48,381 nt of DNA from Companilactobacillus nuruki (GCF_002872255.1 NZ_NIPR01000020.1:1-48381), one strand, 5' to 3'; counted from the stretch's first letter, positions 1 through 8,793 are shown. Numbers and translations are program-made. Notes: generated by a model from the letters alone, not told the origin.

Positions 1-69
1 TTGATGAGATAATCATAATTCGAATTCCGCCTAAATCATAGACGGTCGGTTATTAGGTGCTTACGGACA
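1..69 (+). mobile_element. possible right end of an insertion sequence (edge of window)
   Basis: The glycosyltransferase ORF entering from the right loses all resemblance to its family at about position 66-69. None of the other minus-strand frames resumes it, so a simple frameshift does not explain the break. On the plus strand an open frame runs from the window edge and ends in a TAG at 39-41 (last residues DEIIIIRIPPKS), followed by about 28 bases of non-coding sequence. That layout (end of an ORF, then a short terminal segment, then interrupted host gene) fits the right end of an IS. No terminal inverted repeat can be confirmed because the other end lies outside the window. A chromosomal rearrangement is the alternative. 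Confidence 0.3.
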
Positions 70-622
70 ATGTCTCAATATTAATAAAACGTGTTAATAA
101 AGACGCATTCTTATTTCTAGTTCTAAATTTGCCGATAACTGCTGCAAGTTTATTATCAGAGAGCAATTCGGACACTAAAATTCTCAAAGCAGGTGCTTCT
201 GGAGTATTATCGGCATCGTAAATTGAAATTATACTACCCTTAGCTGATTTCAAACCGATGTTTAAAGCATTCGATTTTCCCTTACCACCATTGGTCTTAT
301 CAGTATTAATAACTTTCAAACGAGTACTAGTAAACTCATCTTGTAAATTTTTTAATAAATCCGCTGAATTGTCACTAGAATTATCATTAATGACGATCAC
401 TTCATATCTATCCTGTGGATAATCAAAACTTAATAGCGAAAGTACTGTCTTTACGATAACAATTCCTTCATTATGAGCTGGCACCAAAATTGAAACAAAT
501 GGAGGATCATCTGGCAATTCTGGTGTTGGCTTAGATGCTTGTTTTAAATACCAAGTATAACCAGCAATTGTCAAAATAAGGTTAATAACTAACGTTCCCC
601 AAATTGAAATAATAGCAATCAA
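53..622 (-). pseudogene. truncated family 2 glycosyltransferase, EPS synthase (PssC/YdaM-like), N-terminal part only
   Basis: This encodes the first ~185 residues of a processive, cellulose-synthase-like GT2 enzyme. Visible are one N-terminal membrane segment (residues ~3-24), the GT-A start VSILVPAHNEG (~44-54), the INDNSSD nucleotide-binding acidic patch (~78-84) and the DADN metal-binding motif (~137-140). Family members such as Bacillus YdaM are about 420 residues. The acceptor-site half with the QxxRW motif and the C-terminal membrane helices is missing, since the frame ends after ETLSVST. As the last gene of the EPS operon it would be the polymerising enzyme, so its loss should abolish polymer synthesis unless another copy exists. 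It is called a pseudogene from the truncation; the truncating sequence at 1-69 is discussed separately. Confidence 0.72.
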
Positions 623-657
623 TAGAAAAAAATCTAAAACTGAAATACTTACACCCC

Positions 658-2214
658 CTACCGTTTAAACATATTCTTATAGATTTGACGACCAAGCAAA
701 GCAAAAATAATTAAGATAACTAAAACAATTGCAAAGAAAATCATTAAAATGCTACCTTGCAAGTGAAAGTAATTACTGAATAAAGCTTTTGGCTTTGTGG
801 CATAAATAGGAATATTATTCGTATTCTTAGTCTCTTGAATATTTTCTTTTTTACCATTCATATAATACTCGCCATGTTTATAAGACATGATCGATGTTCC
901 TGTAGTAACATTTGTACTTAAATTAATTGGATCAAACCAATTCAATTGTAAATTATTTATTTCTTGTTCTAAACTATGTAATTTTGTTACAGAGTCTGGT
1001 AGAGAAACTGTTAATGCCGTTGGAACCTCAAAACTCGTTCCATAAGTCAATTTAACTTTATTTAAGGAAGCGATCGGCATAGCATAAAAACTCTTTTTAA
1101 ACGCTATGGAATCATTATCCTTTTTAACATAAATAACTCTTTTATTAGGTAACAGAATCAGATTATCAGCTTTTTTTAAAGCATTATTCCGCAAAACCTT
1201 ATCTTGATTCCAGTAACCAGAAGAACTTATCCCAATAGGATAAACATTTTCTCTTGCCAAGCTAACCATATAACTTGTAATGATTTGATTCAATTCAGTC
1301 CCACTACCTACTGGAGGTGAAGGAAAACCAACTATAGGCATCCGTGAAAAAATTACTCCACCACGATTTTGAATACTATTCAATACCGTTGTATATTTTG
1401 TAAATGCCCTCATCTGTGTATTTTTGCTTACCGAACTAGCACTAACCGCAAATGGAATTTCTTTTCGATAACAATATAAACTCAAGGCATCTAAGACCTT
1501 TAAGTTACTATAAGGAGTTACATTGGTGATTGTTAACATCGGTTGATTTTTACTACTTCGATTAAACAATTGAGCTATCATCTGAATAGCAGCTAAAGAA
1601 CTCAAACCATTTGAATTAAAATAAGGCAGGTACCCATTTTTCCCATTAATAACACCATATGGGTACGTTTTTTGATCTTTTTCTTGTGTTGACAATGTAC
1701 CAACTGTTTGAACCTGATCGGACAAATTATCTAATACCATAACCGTCTCACTAAAGGGTAATATCTGCTCATCATGATTTATTTTTAAAATAAATTGTTC
1801 TTGATAGACCTTCTTAATATTTCCACCTAATTGGGTAGCCTCATTAGCTGTTAAATTGTTTCCGATGTGTAATCTTACACCATTAAATTCATCCCGATCA
1901 TGAATAAAATTCTTATTAACCAATCCAACTTGGCGCCAATTTATCATTGTGATCACGCCAGTATAATGATTTAGCATTCCAGTTTTATATTTATCTTGTG
2001 AAATAGTCTTAACGGGTAAATTCATACTAGTCAAAGACCTTTGTAAGGCATCAATCTTTTTCTGACTTTTCTCAACATTATTCTCAGAATCATAAACCAA
2101 TAGAATTTTATCCTTATCAACTGCAGCCTGAGTATTTATTGGATTTATTATAAAATTTAAACCCGCACTAAATAATAGAGACAATAAAATTATTAGAAAT
2201 CTATTCTTCATCAT
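658..2214 (-). CDS. exported, membrane-anchored EPS cluster protein, DUF2334/YdaL-like
   Basis: The product is about 518 residues. A signal peptide (hydrophobic core LIILLSLLFSAG, end near QAA) is followed by a large extracytoplasmic domain and one C-terminal membrane helix (ILMIFFAIVLVILIIFALLG) with a short basic tail. The central part (PMLTITNVTPYSNLKVLDAL, then IPFAVSASS) resembles the degenerate polysaccharide-deacetylase fold of DUF2334 proteins such as Bacillus YdaL; this is recalled by pattern, not searched. The frame opens at 2223, but AGAGG there touches that ATG directly. The ATG at 2214 lies nine bases from it and is preferred. The gene overlaps the end of its upstream neighbour, so the two are probably translationally coupled. 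Likely role: export or modification of the EPS chain. Confidence 0.7.
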   Translation of the reverse strand: MMKNRFLIILLSLLFSAGLNFIINPINTQAAVDKDKILLVYDSENNVEKSQKKIDALQRSLTSMNLPVKTISQDKYKTGMLNHYTGVITMINWRQVGLVNKNFIHDRDEFNGVRLHIGNNLTANEATQLGGNIKKVYQEQFILKINHDEQILPFSETVMVLDNLSDQVQTVGTLSTQEKDQKTYPYGVINGKNGYLPYFNSNGLSSLAAIQMIAQLFNRSSKNQPMLTITNVTPYSNLKVLDALSLYCYRKEIPFAVSASSVSKNTQMRAFTKYTTVLNSIQNRGGVIFSRMPIVGFPSPPVGSGTELNQIITSYMVSLARENVYPIGISSSGYWNQDKVLRNNALKKADNLILLPNKRVIYVKKDNDSIAFKKSFYAMPIASLNKVKLTYGTSFEVPTALTVSLPDSVTKLHSLEQEINNLQLNWFDPINLSTNVTTGTSIMSYKHGEYYMNGKKENIQETKNTNNIPIYATKPKALFSNYFHLQGSILMIFFAIVLVILIIFALLGRQIYKNMFKR

Positions 2215-3694
2215 TTTCACCATCCTCTACTACGGTATTCCATAAGCGATGATGTAAAATATCCGATATAAATAAAATAATGGTTAAATCTAAGGTAATT
2301 GGAACAATGAATTGATGTTTGGCTAAATCTGCCTCACCCGCTGCCAATACTGAAATAATAGGAATAAAAATAATAATTGTAACTAGTCCAAAGACCAACA
2401 AAAATCTAATTACACCCTGATAACGATGTTTACGAAAATCCAAATAACAACTGATTGCATAAACAATTGTATAACCAAAAGCATATAAACAAATAAATCC
2501 ATATTTATTTGGAAAGAAAGTTCCTACATAAGTACTATATAATTCAAAGTATTTTACATGCTCTTTTGGCTTGTGACCAGTATTTCTAGTGTAATTTCCA
2601 ACCGCTTTAACTTGGGTTACCATGATGTCTTGAGTTGACACATTTAATAAACTTATAAATTGTTTGGGATTTTGTATATAGTATTTAATCAGCCATCCCA
2701 TACCTGTTTTATTAATAAGATGCTTCTCGACATACTTACTACTGGGTCGGACTGTGTCATAAGTTTTAGGATAGTATTCTTGCATTCTCATCAAGGAATA
2801 CTGCGAATCAACACCAGCTTTAGATAACTTTTTACCCGGGTCATCTGTTTCCATTAAGACACCATGCGTAAAGGATTGATACTGATTAACATTATTAAAT
2901 TCTTTATTTATTTTACTATATGTAAAAGCTCCAGCAAAAATTAACGCAACAATTCCTGCAAAGATTGCAAAACGTCGTGCCCTAAAATTAGGTAGAAACA
3001 TCAGACCAACCGCAACTACTGAAAAAGTCAAAGCCAAAGGTGCATTCTGCTGTTTAATAGTTAATAAAAATAATGTACTGCCAAAAAACAATAAAATCAT
3101 CGGCCATCTTTTTTTATAACAATCACGTGATATAGCCAAAATTGAGGAAAAAGAATATAGCATAACAATATACATTCCCGGTTCTGCAAAGAAAGAATTG
3201 AAATACAACGTAAAAGAAGAATCTGCAAAGATAAACACTATCAACAGAGCTACCACGTAACTCCGAATTCTTCGATAAGGAAATACCAAAGACTTAGTCA
3301 AAAGATAAATAGCCCCTAAAAAGAATACGTAGTAAATGATTGCTAGAAAACGAATATCAAAAATCGTTTTACTATAAAAAAGTTTATTTAAAAAAACCGC
3401 AAACTTAACAATAACTGCTTGTGACGTAAAAACGGGCACAGAGTTTTCATTATAATACTGATAGATTCCAAATTTAGGAATAACATAATTTAAAAATTGG
3501 CTATAATTAGTCGGTAGTCGATAAATTCCATTGCTGTTCATAGCCCGATAGAAATCCCCATTATCGGCTAAACCATGTATTGGTGGAATAAACAATAAGA
3601 TTCCACTAATCATGGCCGCTAAAATCATTGCCATCATGGCTGGGGAAATATACTTTTGAAATTTATTGAACCATATATTAATGTATTTATTCAA
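2201..3694 (-). CDS. polytopic membrane protein of the EPS operon
   Basis: A 497-residue integral membrane protein with roughly ten hydrophobic segments. An N-terminal helix (AMILAAMISGILLFIPPI) is followed by an extracytoplasmic loop with the sequence LADNGDFYRAMNSNGIYRL. Further helices run to the C terminus, which ends in an acidic tail (EDGENDEE). The arrangement recalls GT-C-like membrane glycosyltransferases, but I see no catalytic signature that fixes the function. It lies between the GH8 lipoprotein gene (11 bases upstream) and the DUF2334-like gene, with which it overlaps. It is therefore almost certainly part of the EPS machinery. In the Bacillus yda operon this position holds the c-di-GMP receptor YdaK; no GGDEF domain is present in this protein. 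Confidence 0.65.
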   Translation of the reverse strand: MNKYINIWFNKFQKYISPAMMAMILAAMISGILLFIPPIHGLADNGDFYRAMNSNGIYRLPTNYSQFLNYVIPKFGIYQYYNENSVPVFTSQAVIVKFAVFLNKLFYSKTIFDIRFLAIIYYVFFLGAIYLLTKSLVFPYRRIRSYVVALLIVFIFADSSFTLYFNSFFAEPGMYIVMLYSFSSILAISRDCYKKRWPMILLFFGSTLFLLTIKQQNAPLALTFSVVAVGLMFLPNFRARRFAIFAGIVALIFAGAFTYSKINKEFNNVNQYQSFTHGVLMETDDPGKKLSKAGVDSQYSLMRMQEYYPKTYDTVRPSSKYVEKHLINKTGMGWLIKYYIQNPKQFISLLNVSTQDIMVTQVKAVGNYTRNTGHKPKEHVKYFELYSTYVGTFFPNKYGFICLYAFGYTIVYAISCYLDFRKHRYQGVIRFLLVFGLVTIIIFIPIISVLAAGEADLAKHQFIVPITLDLTIILFISDILHHRLWNTVVEDGENDEE

Positions 3695-3705
3695 AACTTA
3701 TTTCC

Positions 3706-4827
3706 TTAATATTTTGATGAGACTAGACCAAGTAAATTGTTAAACGAATATGCTTGTTTTTGTCTCTTGATGCCCAAAGCACCATAAATTGGTGAGCTTT
3801 TATCTTCTACCTGTGATCTCCACATCACATTCATAGTGTAATGATACATTTTTTCATCTTTATTTTTTGCAAATATCATTGCTGCCAAGGCATAACTACC
3901 AGAAGATTGATTTTTATCTATTGCCGCCCCGTCAATTGAATAACTATTATATAATTTGTGTTCTTTAACTTGTCGTGCCAACCAATTTAAGGTAACTTTT
4001 TTACACTTACCCACCTCTGATAAATGCAAAATTGTTTCTAACGCTTCAGAAGTATTCAAATCTTTGTCGCTATATGCTCCACTTTGCCAAGAATAACTTG
4101 AAGCATAAAGTGGGAACGCATCTCCTAGATAGCCTCTTTGAACCATTTTAACTTGATTTTGATAGTATTTTTTATCTTGCTTAGAATCAGATTCAAAATA
4201 CTTCAACGTTAGAAAATCATAATAGGCTAGAGAACTATCTGAACTAGCCCTTTTTGCCTTCACGTCATAAAAATCGGTCAATCTTCCTTTTTTTATAACA
4301 TTACTTTTCAACATTGTGAATCGTTTTGCGGCTTCATAACGATACTTACTATTGCCAGTTGCTTCATAATACATCTGTAAAGAACGTATGATCCGCAAGT
4401 CATCAAGCGTTGCATTAACATTTGACTTTTTATTATTTTGAGGATTATACAAATAACTAAATTGACTCCCCTGATCAAAAGTCTTCTTTGTAACCTTATA
4501 GAATTCCCTAAATTCTTTATATTTATGCTCATAAACTAAATATTCCAGCCAAAATCCAGAGGACTCAGATAACATATCATGTCCAACGGCTGTGCCTTGA
4601 TTTTTACTTGTTATATTCAAATAATTTGTATAGATTCCCTTGTTCGTAACCATTTTCTTCTCAAAGAATTGATAAAGTTTTTTCTCTTGAACATTATAGT
4701 TGCCGTAAGTATCCGACATAATAAAATTACTATCTTTATTTGCCGGTAACTCTACCTTATTTTCTTTATGGCAGCCTGAAACTATTAAAATAGGAAAAAT
4801 CAATAACACCAAAAACAATTTCTTCAT
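3706..4827 (-). CDS. GH8-type glycoside hydrolase lipoprotein, PssA/YdaJ-like
   Basis: The product is 373 residues with a lipoprotein signal peptide. The lipobox VSGC puts the lipidated cysteine at residue 19, so the enzyme is tethered outside the membrane. The remainder looks like a six-hairpin (alpha/alpha)6 hydrolase of family GH8. It has an acidic segment (SESSGFWLEYL) near the expected general acid and a conserved TLDDLR segment. Listeria PssA and Bacillus YdaJ are family relatives that trim or cut the polymer made by the same operon. It is the first gene of the leftward EPS operon. GAGGGG lies about 11 bases before the ATG, and an AT-rich stretch with TATAAT (minus strand, 4871-4876) is the likely promoter region. 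Confidence 0.75.
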   Translation of the reverse strand: MKKLFLVLLIFPILIVSGCHKENKVELPANKDSNFIMSDTYGNYNVQEKKLYQFFEKKMVTNKGIYTNYLNITSKNQGTAVGHDMLSESSGFWLEYLVYEHKYKEFREFYKVTKKTFDQGSQFSYLYNPQNNKKSNVNATLDDLRIIRSLQMYYEATGNSKYRYEAAKRFTMLKSNVIKKGRLTDFYDVKAKRASSDSSLAYYDFLTLKYFESDSKQDKKYYQNQVKMVQRGYLGDAFPLYASSYSWQSGAYSDKDLNTSEALETILHLSEVGKCKKVTLNWLARQVKEHKLYNSYSIDGAAIDKNQSSGSYALAAMIFAKNKDEKMYHYTMNVMWRSQVEDKSSPIYGALGIKRQKQAYSFNNLLGLVSSKY

Positions 4828-4977
4828 ATTTCTTAAATCCCCTCAATATGATTGTTCAGCTATAAATTATATTATACTCTCTATTTTAATTCTTCATTTT
4901 ATTAGAAATAATAAAAAATATTCTTTAAGTACCCATAAATTAATATTATTAGTTCAAATAATCTTTTTTGATTTATA

Positions 4978-4990
4978 ATTTTGCTATACT
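4978..4990 (+). promoter_or_regulatory. extended -10 promoter of the small unknown gene
   Basis: TGCTATACT (4982-4990) is a good extended -10 element. It lies just before the strong ribosome binding site AAGGAGGCGG (~4998-5006), which would give a very short leader. No good -35 element is seen 17 bases upstream, as is usual for extended -10 promoters. Confidence 0.4.
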
Positions 4991-5012
4991 TATAATTAAG
5001 GAGGCGGTATTC

Positions 5013-5294
5013 ATGACACTAAATATCAATTTAGTAAATGGTCGTAGTATTCATATAACTGAAGAAACATATATCATTGCTTGGAAATATCAATCATCTG
5101 TTATGGCAAGTAATGATGATAATTATTACCTTGATTGTATTTTCAAAGGTGGCTTTGAAGATGGTAAAGTCACTGAAGATGATGAAGAAAACAAGCTTGA
5201 AGGATTAATCAGTGCTGCTGATTGGATTACGATCGGCAAAGATAACCACAATTCATTGAAAACATCCGCCATTTTAAGTATTACTAGAGACTAA
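5013..5294 (+). CDS. small conserved-looking protein of unknown function (93 aa)
   Basis: The frame is open from 4968, but AAGGAGGCGG ends seven bases before the ATG at 5013, so that start is chosen. The product is 93 residues, soluble and acidic (a run EDGKVTEDDEENK in the middle) with no membrane segment or signal peptide. The N terminus (TLNINLVNGRSIHITEETY) reads like a short beta-rich fold. I do not recognise the family. It stands alone, divergent from the EPS operon and followed by its own terminator, which argues that it is a real gene rather than a shadow. Confidence 0.7.
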   Translation: MTLNINLVNGRSIHITEETYIIAWKYQSSVMASNDDNYYLDCIFKGGFEDGKVTEDDEENKLEGLISAADWITIGKDNHNSLKTSAILSITRD

Positions 5295-5325
5295 AAAAGG
5301 GCCGCAACTAAGTTGCGACCCTTTT
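5295..5325 (+). terminator. rho-independent terminator
   Basis: The stem pairs GGG and CGCAAC (5299-5308) with GTTGCG and CCC (5312-5321), with a single mismatch, around a three-base loop. A short T run follows. It sits directly after the stop codon of the small unknown gene. Confidence 0.8.
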
Positions 5326-5423
5326 ATGCTCTCTGGGGGGAAAGCAGTAATCTGAATTTTGATTACGCCAAATATTAACATTTAAGAACCGTAATTTCCA
5401 GAAAAAAGTTTGGATAAAAAAAT

Positions 5424-5861
5424 TTAGTTATTCATGAACTGATTTGCTTTTGAAGCTGCTTCCAATGTATCGCAGAAATCTTCCAAACCGTCTTCTGTTC
5501 CAGCTTCACATGCTGCTTCAAAATACTTAACTTTATGATCCAATTTTTCTAAATATTGCTGAGATTGGGCTATTTGTCTAATAACCTCTGCTCGTTGACG
5601 CTTAAACATTGCTAAACGTTGCTCTAATGTACAATTTCCCTTCATGGACATATTAACAAATTCGCGAATCTCCCTTAAAGACATTCCAGTTTCCTTTAAA
5701 CAAGAAATTAATTCAATAAAATCCATATCATTTTCTGTAAACTCACGACGTCCATTATTCCCACGATGAACAAAGGGCATTAAACTCTCTTTATCATAAT
5801 AACGTAAAGTATAGCTAGAAAGTCCCGTTTTATCTGCTACTTCCCCAATTGAATATATCAT
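5424..5861 (-). CDS. MerR-family transcriptional regulator
   Basis: A 145-residue protein. The N-terminal winged helix is typical of MerR (MIYSIGEVADKTGLSSYTLR, then YYDKESLMPFVHRGNNGRRE, residues 1-40). A second helical segment (EFVNMSMKGNCTLEQRLAMF) and a coiled-coil dimerisation helix (~85-120) follow. The pattern matches the AdhR/YyaN-type regulators of aldehyde or general stress genes rather than GlnR, which normally precedes glnA. The C-terminal domain is short, so the inducer cannot be predicted. An upstream extension of the frame to 5936 is not used because AAAGGGG precedes the ATG at 5861. TATAAT (minus strand, 5886-5891) lies just upstream, so the gene is probably transcribed separately from glnA. 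Confidence 0.85.
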   Translation of the reverse strand: MIYSIGEVADKTGLSSYTLRYYDKESLMPFVHRGNNGRREFTENDMDFIELISCLKETGMSLREIREFVNMSMKGNCTLEQRLAMFKRQRAEVIRQIAQSQQYLEKLDHKVKYFEAACEAGTEDGLEDFCDTLEAASKANQFMNN

Positions 5862-5919
5862 AGCAGCATCCCCTTTTTGATAGATTATTATAAGTATACT
5901 CGCTGAATCCGCTATTTGT

Positions 5920-5960
5920 AAAAAAATCCCCAACAATTCAAATTTGAATTGTTGGGGATT
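5920..5960 (-). terminator. glnA terminator, perfect 36-base palindrome
   Basis: Positions 5925-5960 form an uninterrupted palindrome. The outer arms are AATCCCCAACAATTC and GAATTGTTGGGGATT around AAATTT. On the minus strand it is followed by a run of seven T, so it ends glnA transcription before the MerR gene. The fully symmetrical stem is longer than an ordinary terminator. Confidence 0.85.
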
Positions 5961-5990
5961 AATACCTCAAAAATTTAAATATAATTAATT

Positions 5991-7319
5991 TTAATATTGA
6001 GACATGTATGTATCTCTTTCCCATTGTGAAACTGTTTGTTGATATCTTGCCCATTCGGCATTTTTAGCAGCAAAGAAACTATTCGTTAAGCCCTTACCTA
6101 AGGATTGTTGAACATACTCATCCTTACGCAATGCTTTCAATGAGTTATGAAGAGTTGAAGGAAGATCGACGATTCCAGCATCACGACGTTTATCCTCTGA
6201 CATTTCATAAATATTATCTTTTACTTCTGGCATCAAATCATAATTACTTTCGATTCCATCAAGACCTGCATCCAAAATACATGCAATAGCCAAATATGGA
6301 TTAGTTGTTGGATCAACAGATCTCATTTCAATTCGTTTTGATTTACCCTTTGCAGCAGGTACACGAACTAATGGTGAACGGTTTTTACTTGACCAAGCAA
6401 TATATGTAGGAGCTTCATATCCTGGCACTAAACGCTTATATGAATTAACAGTTGGATTATTAACAGCAGTCAAAGCACGAGCATGCTTTAAAATACCACT
6501 TAAAAATTGTTTTGCTGTATCTGACAACATATCGTTTTCATCATCAAAGATGTTATCTTCACCCTTGAATAAGGACATATTAATGTGCATCCCCGAGCCA
6601 TTAATACCTTGAACAGGTTTTGGCATAAAGGTAGCATATAATCCATGTTCCTTAGCAATTGTTTTAACAACTAACTTGAAAGTTTCTATACTATCAGCAG
6701 CTTCAAGTGCATCTTGATATTTAAAATCAATTTCCTGTTGTCCAGGAGCGACCTCATGGTGACTAGCTTCAACTTCAAAGCCCATCTTCTCAAGTCCTAG
6801 AACAATATCTTTACGAACATTAACACCTAAATCAACGGGTGAAAAATCAAAATAACTTCCGTCATCATTCAAATGTAAAGTTGGATTACCATGTTCATTT
6901 CTGTTGAACAAGAAGAATTCTGGTTCTGGTCCAATGTTGAAATGCGTATATCCCATGTCATGCATTTTCTTGATGATTCTCTTTAAGTTAACACGTGGAT
7001 CACCTTCAAATGGTGTACCATCCGTCTTATAAATATCACAAATCAAACGAGCCACACGTCCATGTTCTTCACCCCATGGGAAAATTAACCATGTTGACAA
7101 ATCGGGATGCAATAACATATCACTCTCTTCAATACGTGTAAAACCATCGATTGATGAACCATCAAAGGTAATCTTATTTGCCAAGACCTTATCTAATTGA
7201 GAAACAGGAACTTCCACATTCTTAATGATTCCGTTAATATCTGTAAACATTAAACAGATAAACTCAACGTTTTCATCCTTAACCATTTTTGTAATATCTT
7301 CTGCAGTATAATTGTGCAC
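5991..7319 (-). CDS. glnA: glutamine synthetase, type I
   Basis: Makes glutamine from glutamate, ammonia and ATP in the cytoplasm. The 442-residue length is that of the GSI-alpha class of Gram-positive bacteria, which is feedback-inhibited and not adenylylated. Motifs in order are the Asp loop region [14 protein letters not shown] (~54-67), [10 protein letters not shown] with metal-binding glutamates (~127-136), [10 protein letters not shown] (~188-197), [10 protein letters not shown] (~240-249) and NRSPLVRVP. The start codon is GTG, with AGGAG nine bases upstream. Unusually for lactobacilli and streptococci, no glnR gene lies next to it: the MerR gene that follows is of another subtype. A strong promoter is described at 7405-7433. 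Confidence 0.97.
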   Translation of the reverse strand: MHNYTAEDITKMVKDENVEFICLMFTDINGIIKNVEVPVSQLDKVLANKITFDGSSIDGFTRIEESDMLLHPDLSTWLIFPWGEEHGRVARLICDIYKTDGTPFEGDPRVNLKRIIKKMHDMGYTHFNIGPEPEFFLFNRNEHGNPTLHLNDDGSYFDFSPVDLGVNVRKDIVLGLEKMGFEVEASHHEVAPGQQEIDFKYQDALEAADSIETFKLVVKTIAKEHGLYATFMPKPVQGINGSGMHINMSLFKGEDNIFDDENDMLSDTAKQFLSGILKHARALTAVNNPTVNSYKRLVPGYEAPTYIAWSSKNRSPLVRVPAAKGKSKRIEMRSVDPTTNPYLAIACILDAGLDGIESNYDLMPEVKDNIYEMSEDKRRDAGIVDLPSTLHNSLKALRKDEYVQQSLGKGLTNSFFAAKNAEWARYQQTVSQWERDTYMSQY

Positions 7320-7404
7320 TTTTTACCACTCCTATTGGATATACCGATTTTTTTGAGGTCACTAATAAACGTTATTAATATGCCGTTCTATTAATAATAT
7401 GATG

Positions 7405-7433
7405 ATAATACCAATTACAAATGTTAGTGTCAA
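7405..7433 (-). promoter_or_regulatory. glnA promoter with flanking dyad
   Basis: On the minus strand TTGACA (7428-7433) and TATTAT (7405-7410) are separated by 17 bases. The -35 region is flanked by an inverted repeat, ATGTTA ... TAACAT, that could bind a regulator. It does not fit the GlnR consensus TGTNA-N7-TNACA because the spacing is longer. The leader before the GTG start is about 80 bases. Confidence 0.65.
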
Positions 7434-7531
7434 ATCTTTTCATAACATTTTCAATAATTTCACCATTTAATACTGAAATTATTATATAAGAAAATTTTAT
7501 CACAGTGAACAACAATAATAACAATTTAAAT

Positions 7532-7560
7532 TTGACATTTTTACTATTACCATGTAAATT
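7532..7560 (+). promoter_or_regulatory. guaC promoter
   Basis: TTGACA (7532-7537), a 17-base spacer and TAAATT (7555-7560), on the plus strand upstream of the GMP reductase gene. Together with the glnA promoter this accounts for most of the 306-base gap between glnA and guaC. Nothing else is recognised there except the inverted repeat that follows. Confidence 0.6.
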
Positions 7561-7561
7561 A

Positions 7562-7608
7562 AAGGTACGAACGAAAATGTGTATAAAAATAATAATTGTT
7601 CGTAATTA
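7562..7608 (+). promoter_or_regulatory. inverted PurBox-like pair upstream of guaC
   Basis: ACGAAC (7567-7572) and its inverted copy GTTCGT (7598-7603) sit between the -10 element and the ribosome binding site. On the minus strand the second half reads ATTACGAACAATT, close to the Gram-positive PurR box AWWWCCGAACWWT. The 25-base gap between the cores is wider than in the usual Bacillus PurBox pair. Control of a purine-interconversion gene by PurR would make sense, but this is an inference from the motif. Confidence 0.4.
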
Positions 7609-7625
7609 ATGGAGTGGATAATAAA

Positions 7626-8603
7626 ATGCAAGTTTTTGATTATGAAGATATTCAACTAATTCCGAATAAATGTATTGTTGATAGCCGATCAGAATGTGAC
7701 ACAAGTATTAAATTTGGACCAAAGACATTCAAAATTCCCGTTGTTCCAGCCAATATGCAAACTATCATTGACGAGACTTTAGCAGAAAAATTAGCTGCCA
7801 ATGATTATTTTTACGTTATGCACCGTTTTGAGCCGGAAAAAAGAATCGATTTTATTAAAGATATGAATCGTAAAAAACTATTTACTTCTATTAGTGTTGG
7901 TATAAAAGAAGAAGAATTTAATTTCATCGATCAACTAGTGGCAGAAAATCTAAAGCCCGACTACATTACCATTGATGTTGCACATGGTCACAGTGATCGT
8001 GTAATTGAAATGATCAAATACATTAAAAATAATTTACCTAATTCATTTTTAATTGCTGGTAATGTTGGTACTCCTGAAGCTGTCCGTGAATTAGAAAACG
8101 CGGGCGCCGATGCAACAAAAGTTGGAATCGGACCAGGTAAGGTTTGTATTACCAAATTAAAAACGGGCTTTGGTACTGGAGGTTGGCAATTAGCCGCTAT
8201 TAGATTATGTGCTAAGGCTGCTAGCAAACCTATTATCGCCGATGGCGGTGTTAGAAATGATGGCGATATTGCTAAATCAATTCGTTTTGGAGCAGATATG
8301 GTCATGATTGGTTCCTTACTTGCTGGGCACAATGAATCACCTGGTAAAGTAATAGAAAAAGATGGTCAAAAGTATAAAGCATATTTTGGTTCTGCCTCAC
8401 AATATCAAAAAGGCGAATACAAAAATGTTGAGGGTAAAAGAATGCTGATTCCTTATAAGGGTGAAATCAAAGATACCTTAAATGAAATGCAACAAGACCT
8501 GCAATCATCTATTTCATATGCTGGTGGCAAAGATCTTAAATCCCTACGCAAAGTTGACTATGTTATCGTTAAAAATTCTATTTATAACGGAGATGTTTAT
8601 TAA
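7626..8603 (+). CDS. guaC: GMP reductase
   Basis: Converts GMP to IMP with NADPH, recycling guanine nucleotides towards adenine nucleotides. The product is 325 residues from the ATG at 7626, matching the Bacillus-type enzyme. GGAG lies 11 bases upstream, and the longer frame starting at 7596 is not supported. It is an IMPDH/GMPR-fold TIM barrel. The catalytic loop [16 protein letters not shown] contains the nucleophile Cys174, and the phosphate-binding region is [20 protein letters not shown]. The absence of inserted CBS domains and the presence of GKVC rather than the IMPDH GSIC context favour GMP reductase. It is a single-gene transcription unit with its own promoter and terminator. Confidence 0.93.
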   Translation: MQVFDYEDIQLIPNKCIVDSRSECDTSIKFGPKTFKIPVVPANMQTIIDETLAEKLAANDYFYVMHRFEPEKRIDFIKDMNRKKLFTSISVGIKEEEFNFIDQLVAENLKPDYITIDVAHGHSDRVIEMIKYIKNNLPNSFLIAGNVGTPEAVRELENAGADATKVGIGPGKVCITKLKTGFGTGGWQLAAIRLCAKAASKPIIADGGVRNDGDIAKSIRFGADMVMIGSLLAGHNESPGKVIEKDGQKYKAYFGSASQYQKGEYKNVEGKRMLIPYKGEIKDTLNEMQQDLQSSISYAGGKDLKSLRKVDYVIVKNSIYNGDVY

Positions 8604-8610
8604 AATAAAA

Positions 8611-8652
8611 AAAAAGAAGCTGACGACTGGGTGTTCGTCAGCTTCTTTTTTA
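8611..8652 (+). terminator. rho-independent terminator of guaC
   Basis: AGAAGCTGACGA and TCGTCAGCTTCT form a 12-base stem around a short loop, followed by six T. Confidence 0.88.
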
Positions 8653-8793
8653 TGAATGGGATAGTTCATGTTCAATTTGATAAGAATCAGTTGTCCATCA
8701 AACAACTTTTATAACTATCAAATTTACCATTACTGTAACACATTAACTGATAATTAAAAAGTATGAAAACTTTTCAGATAAAAAAGATTTTTT

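Noticed and set aside
7415-7450. GlnR operator before glnA
   Set aside because: Half sites TGTTA and TGACA are present, but the spacing is ten rather than seven, so only the promoter and dyad are reported.
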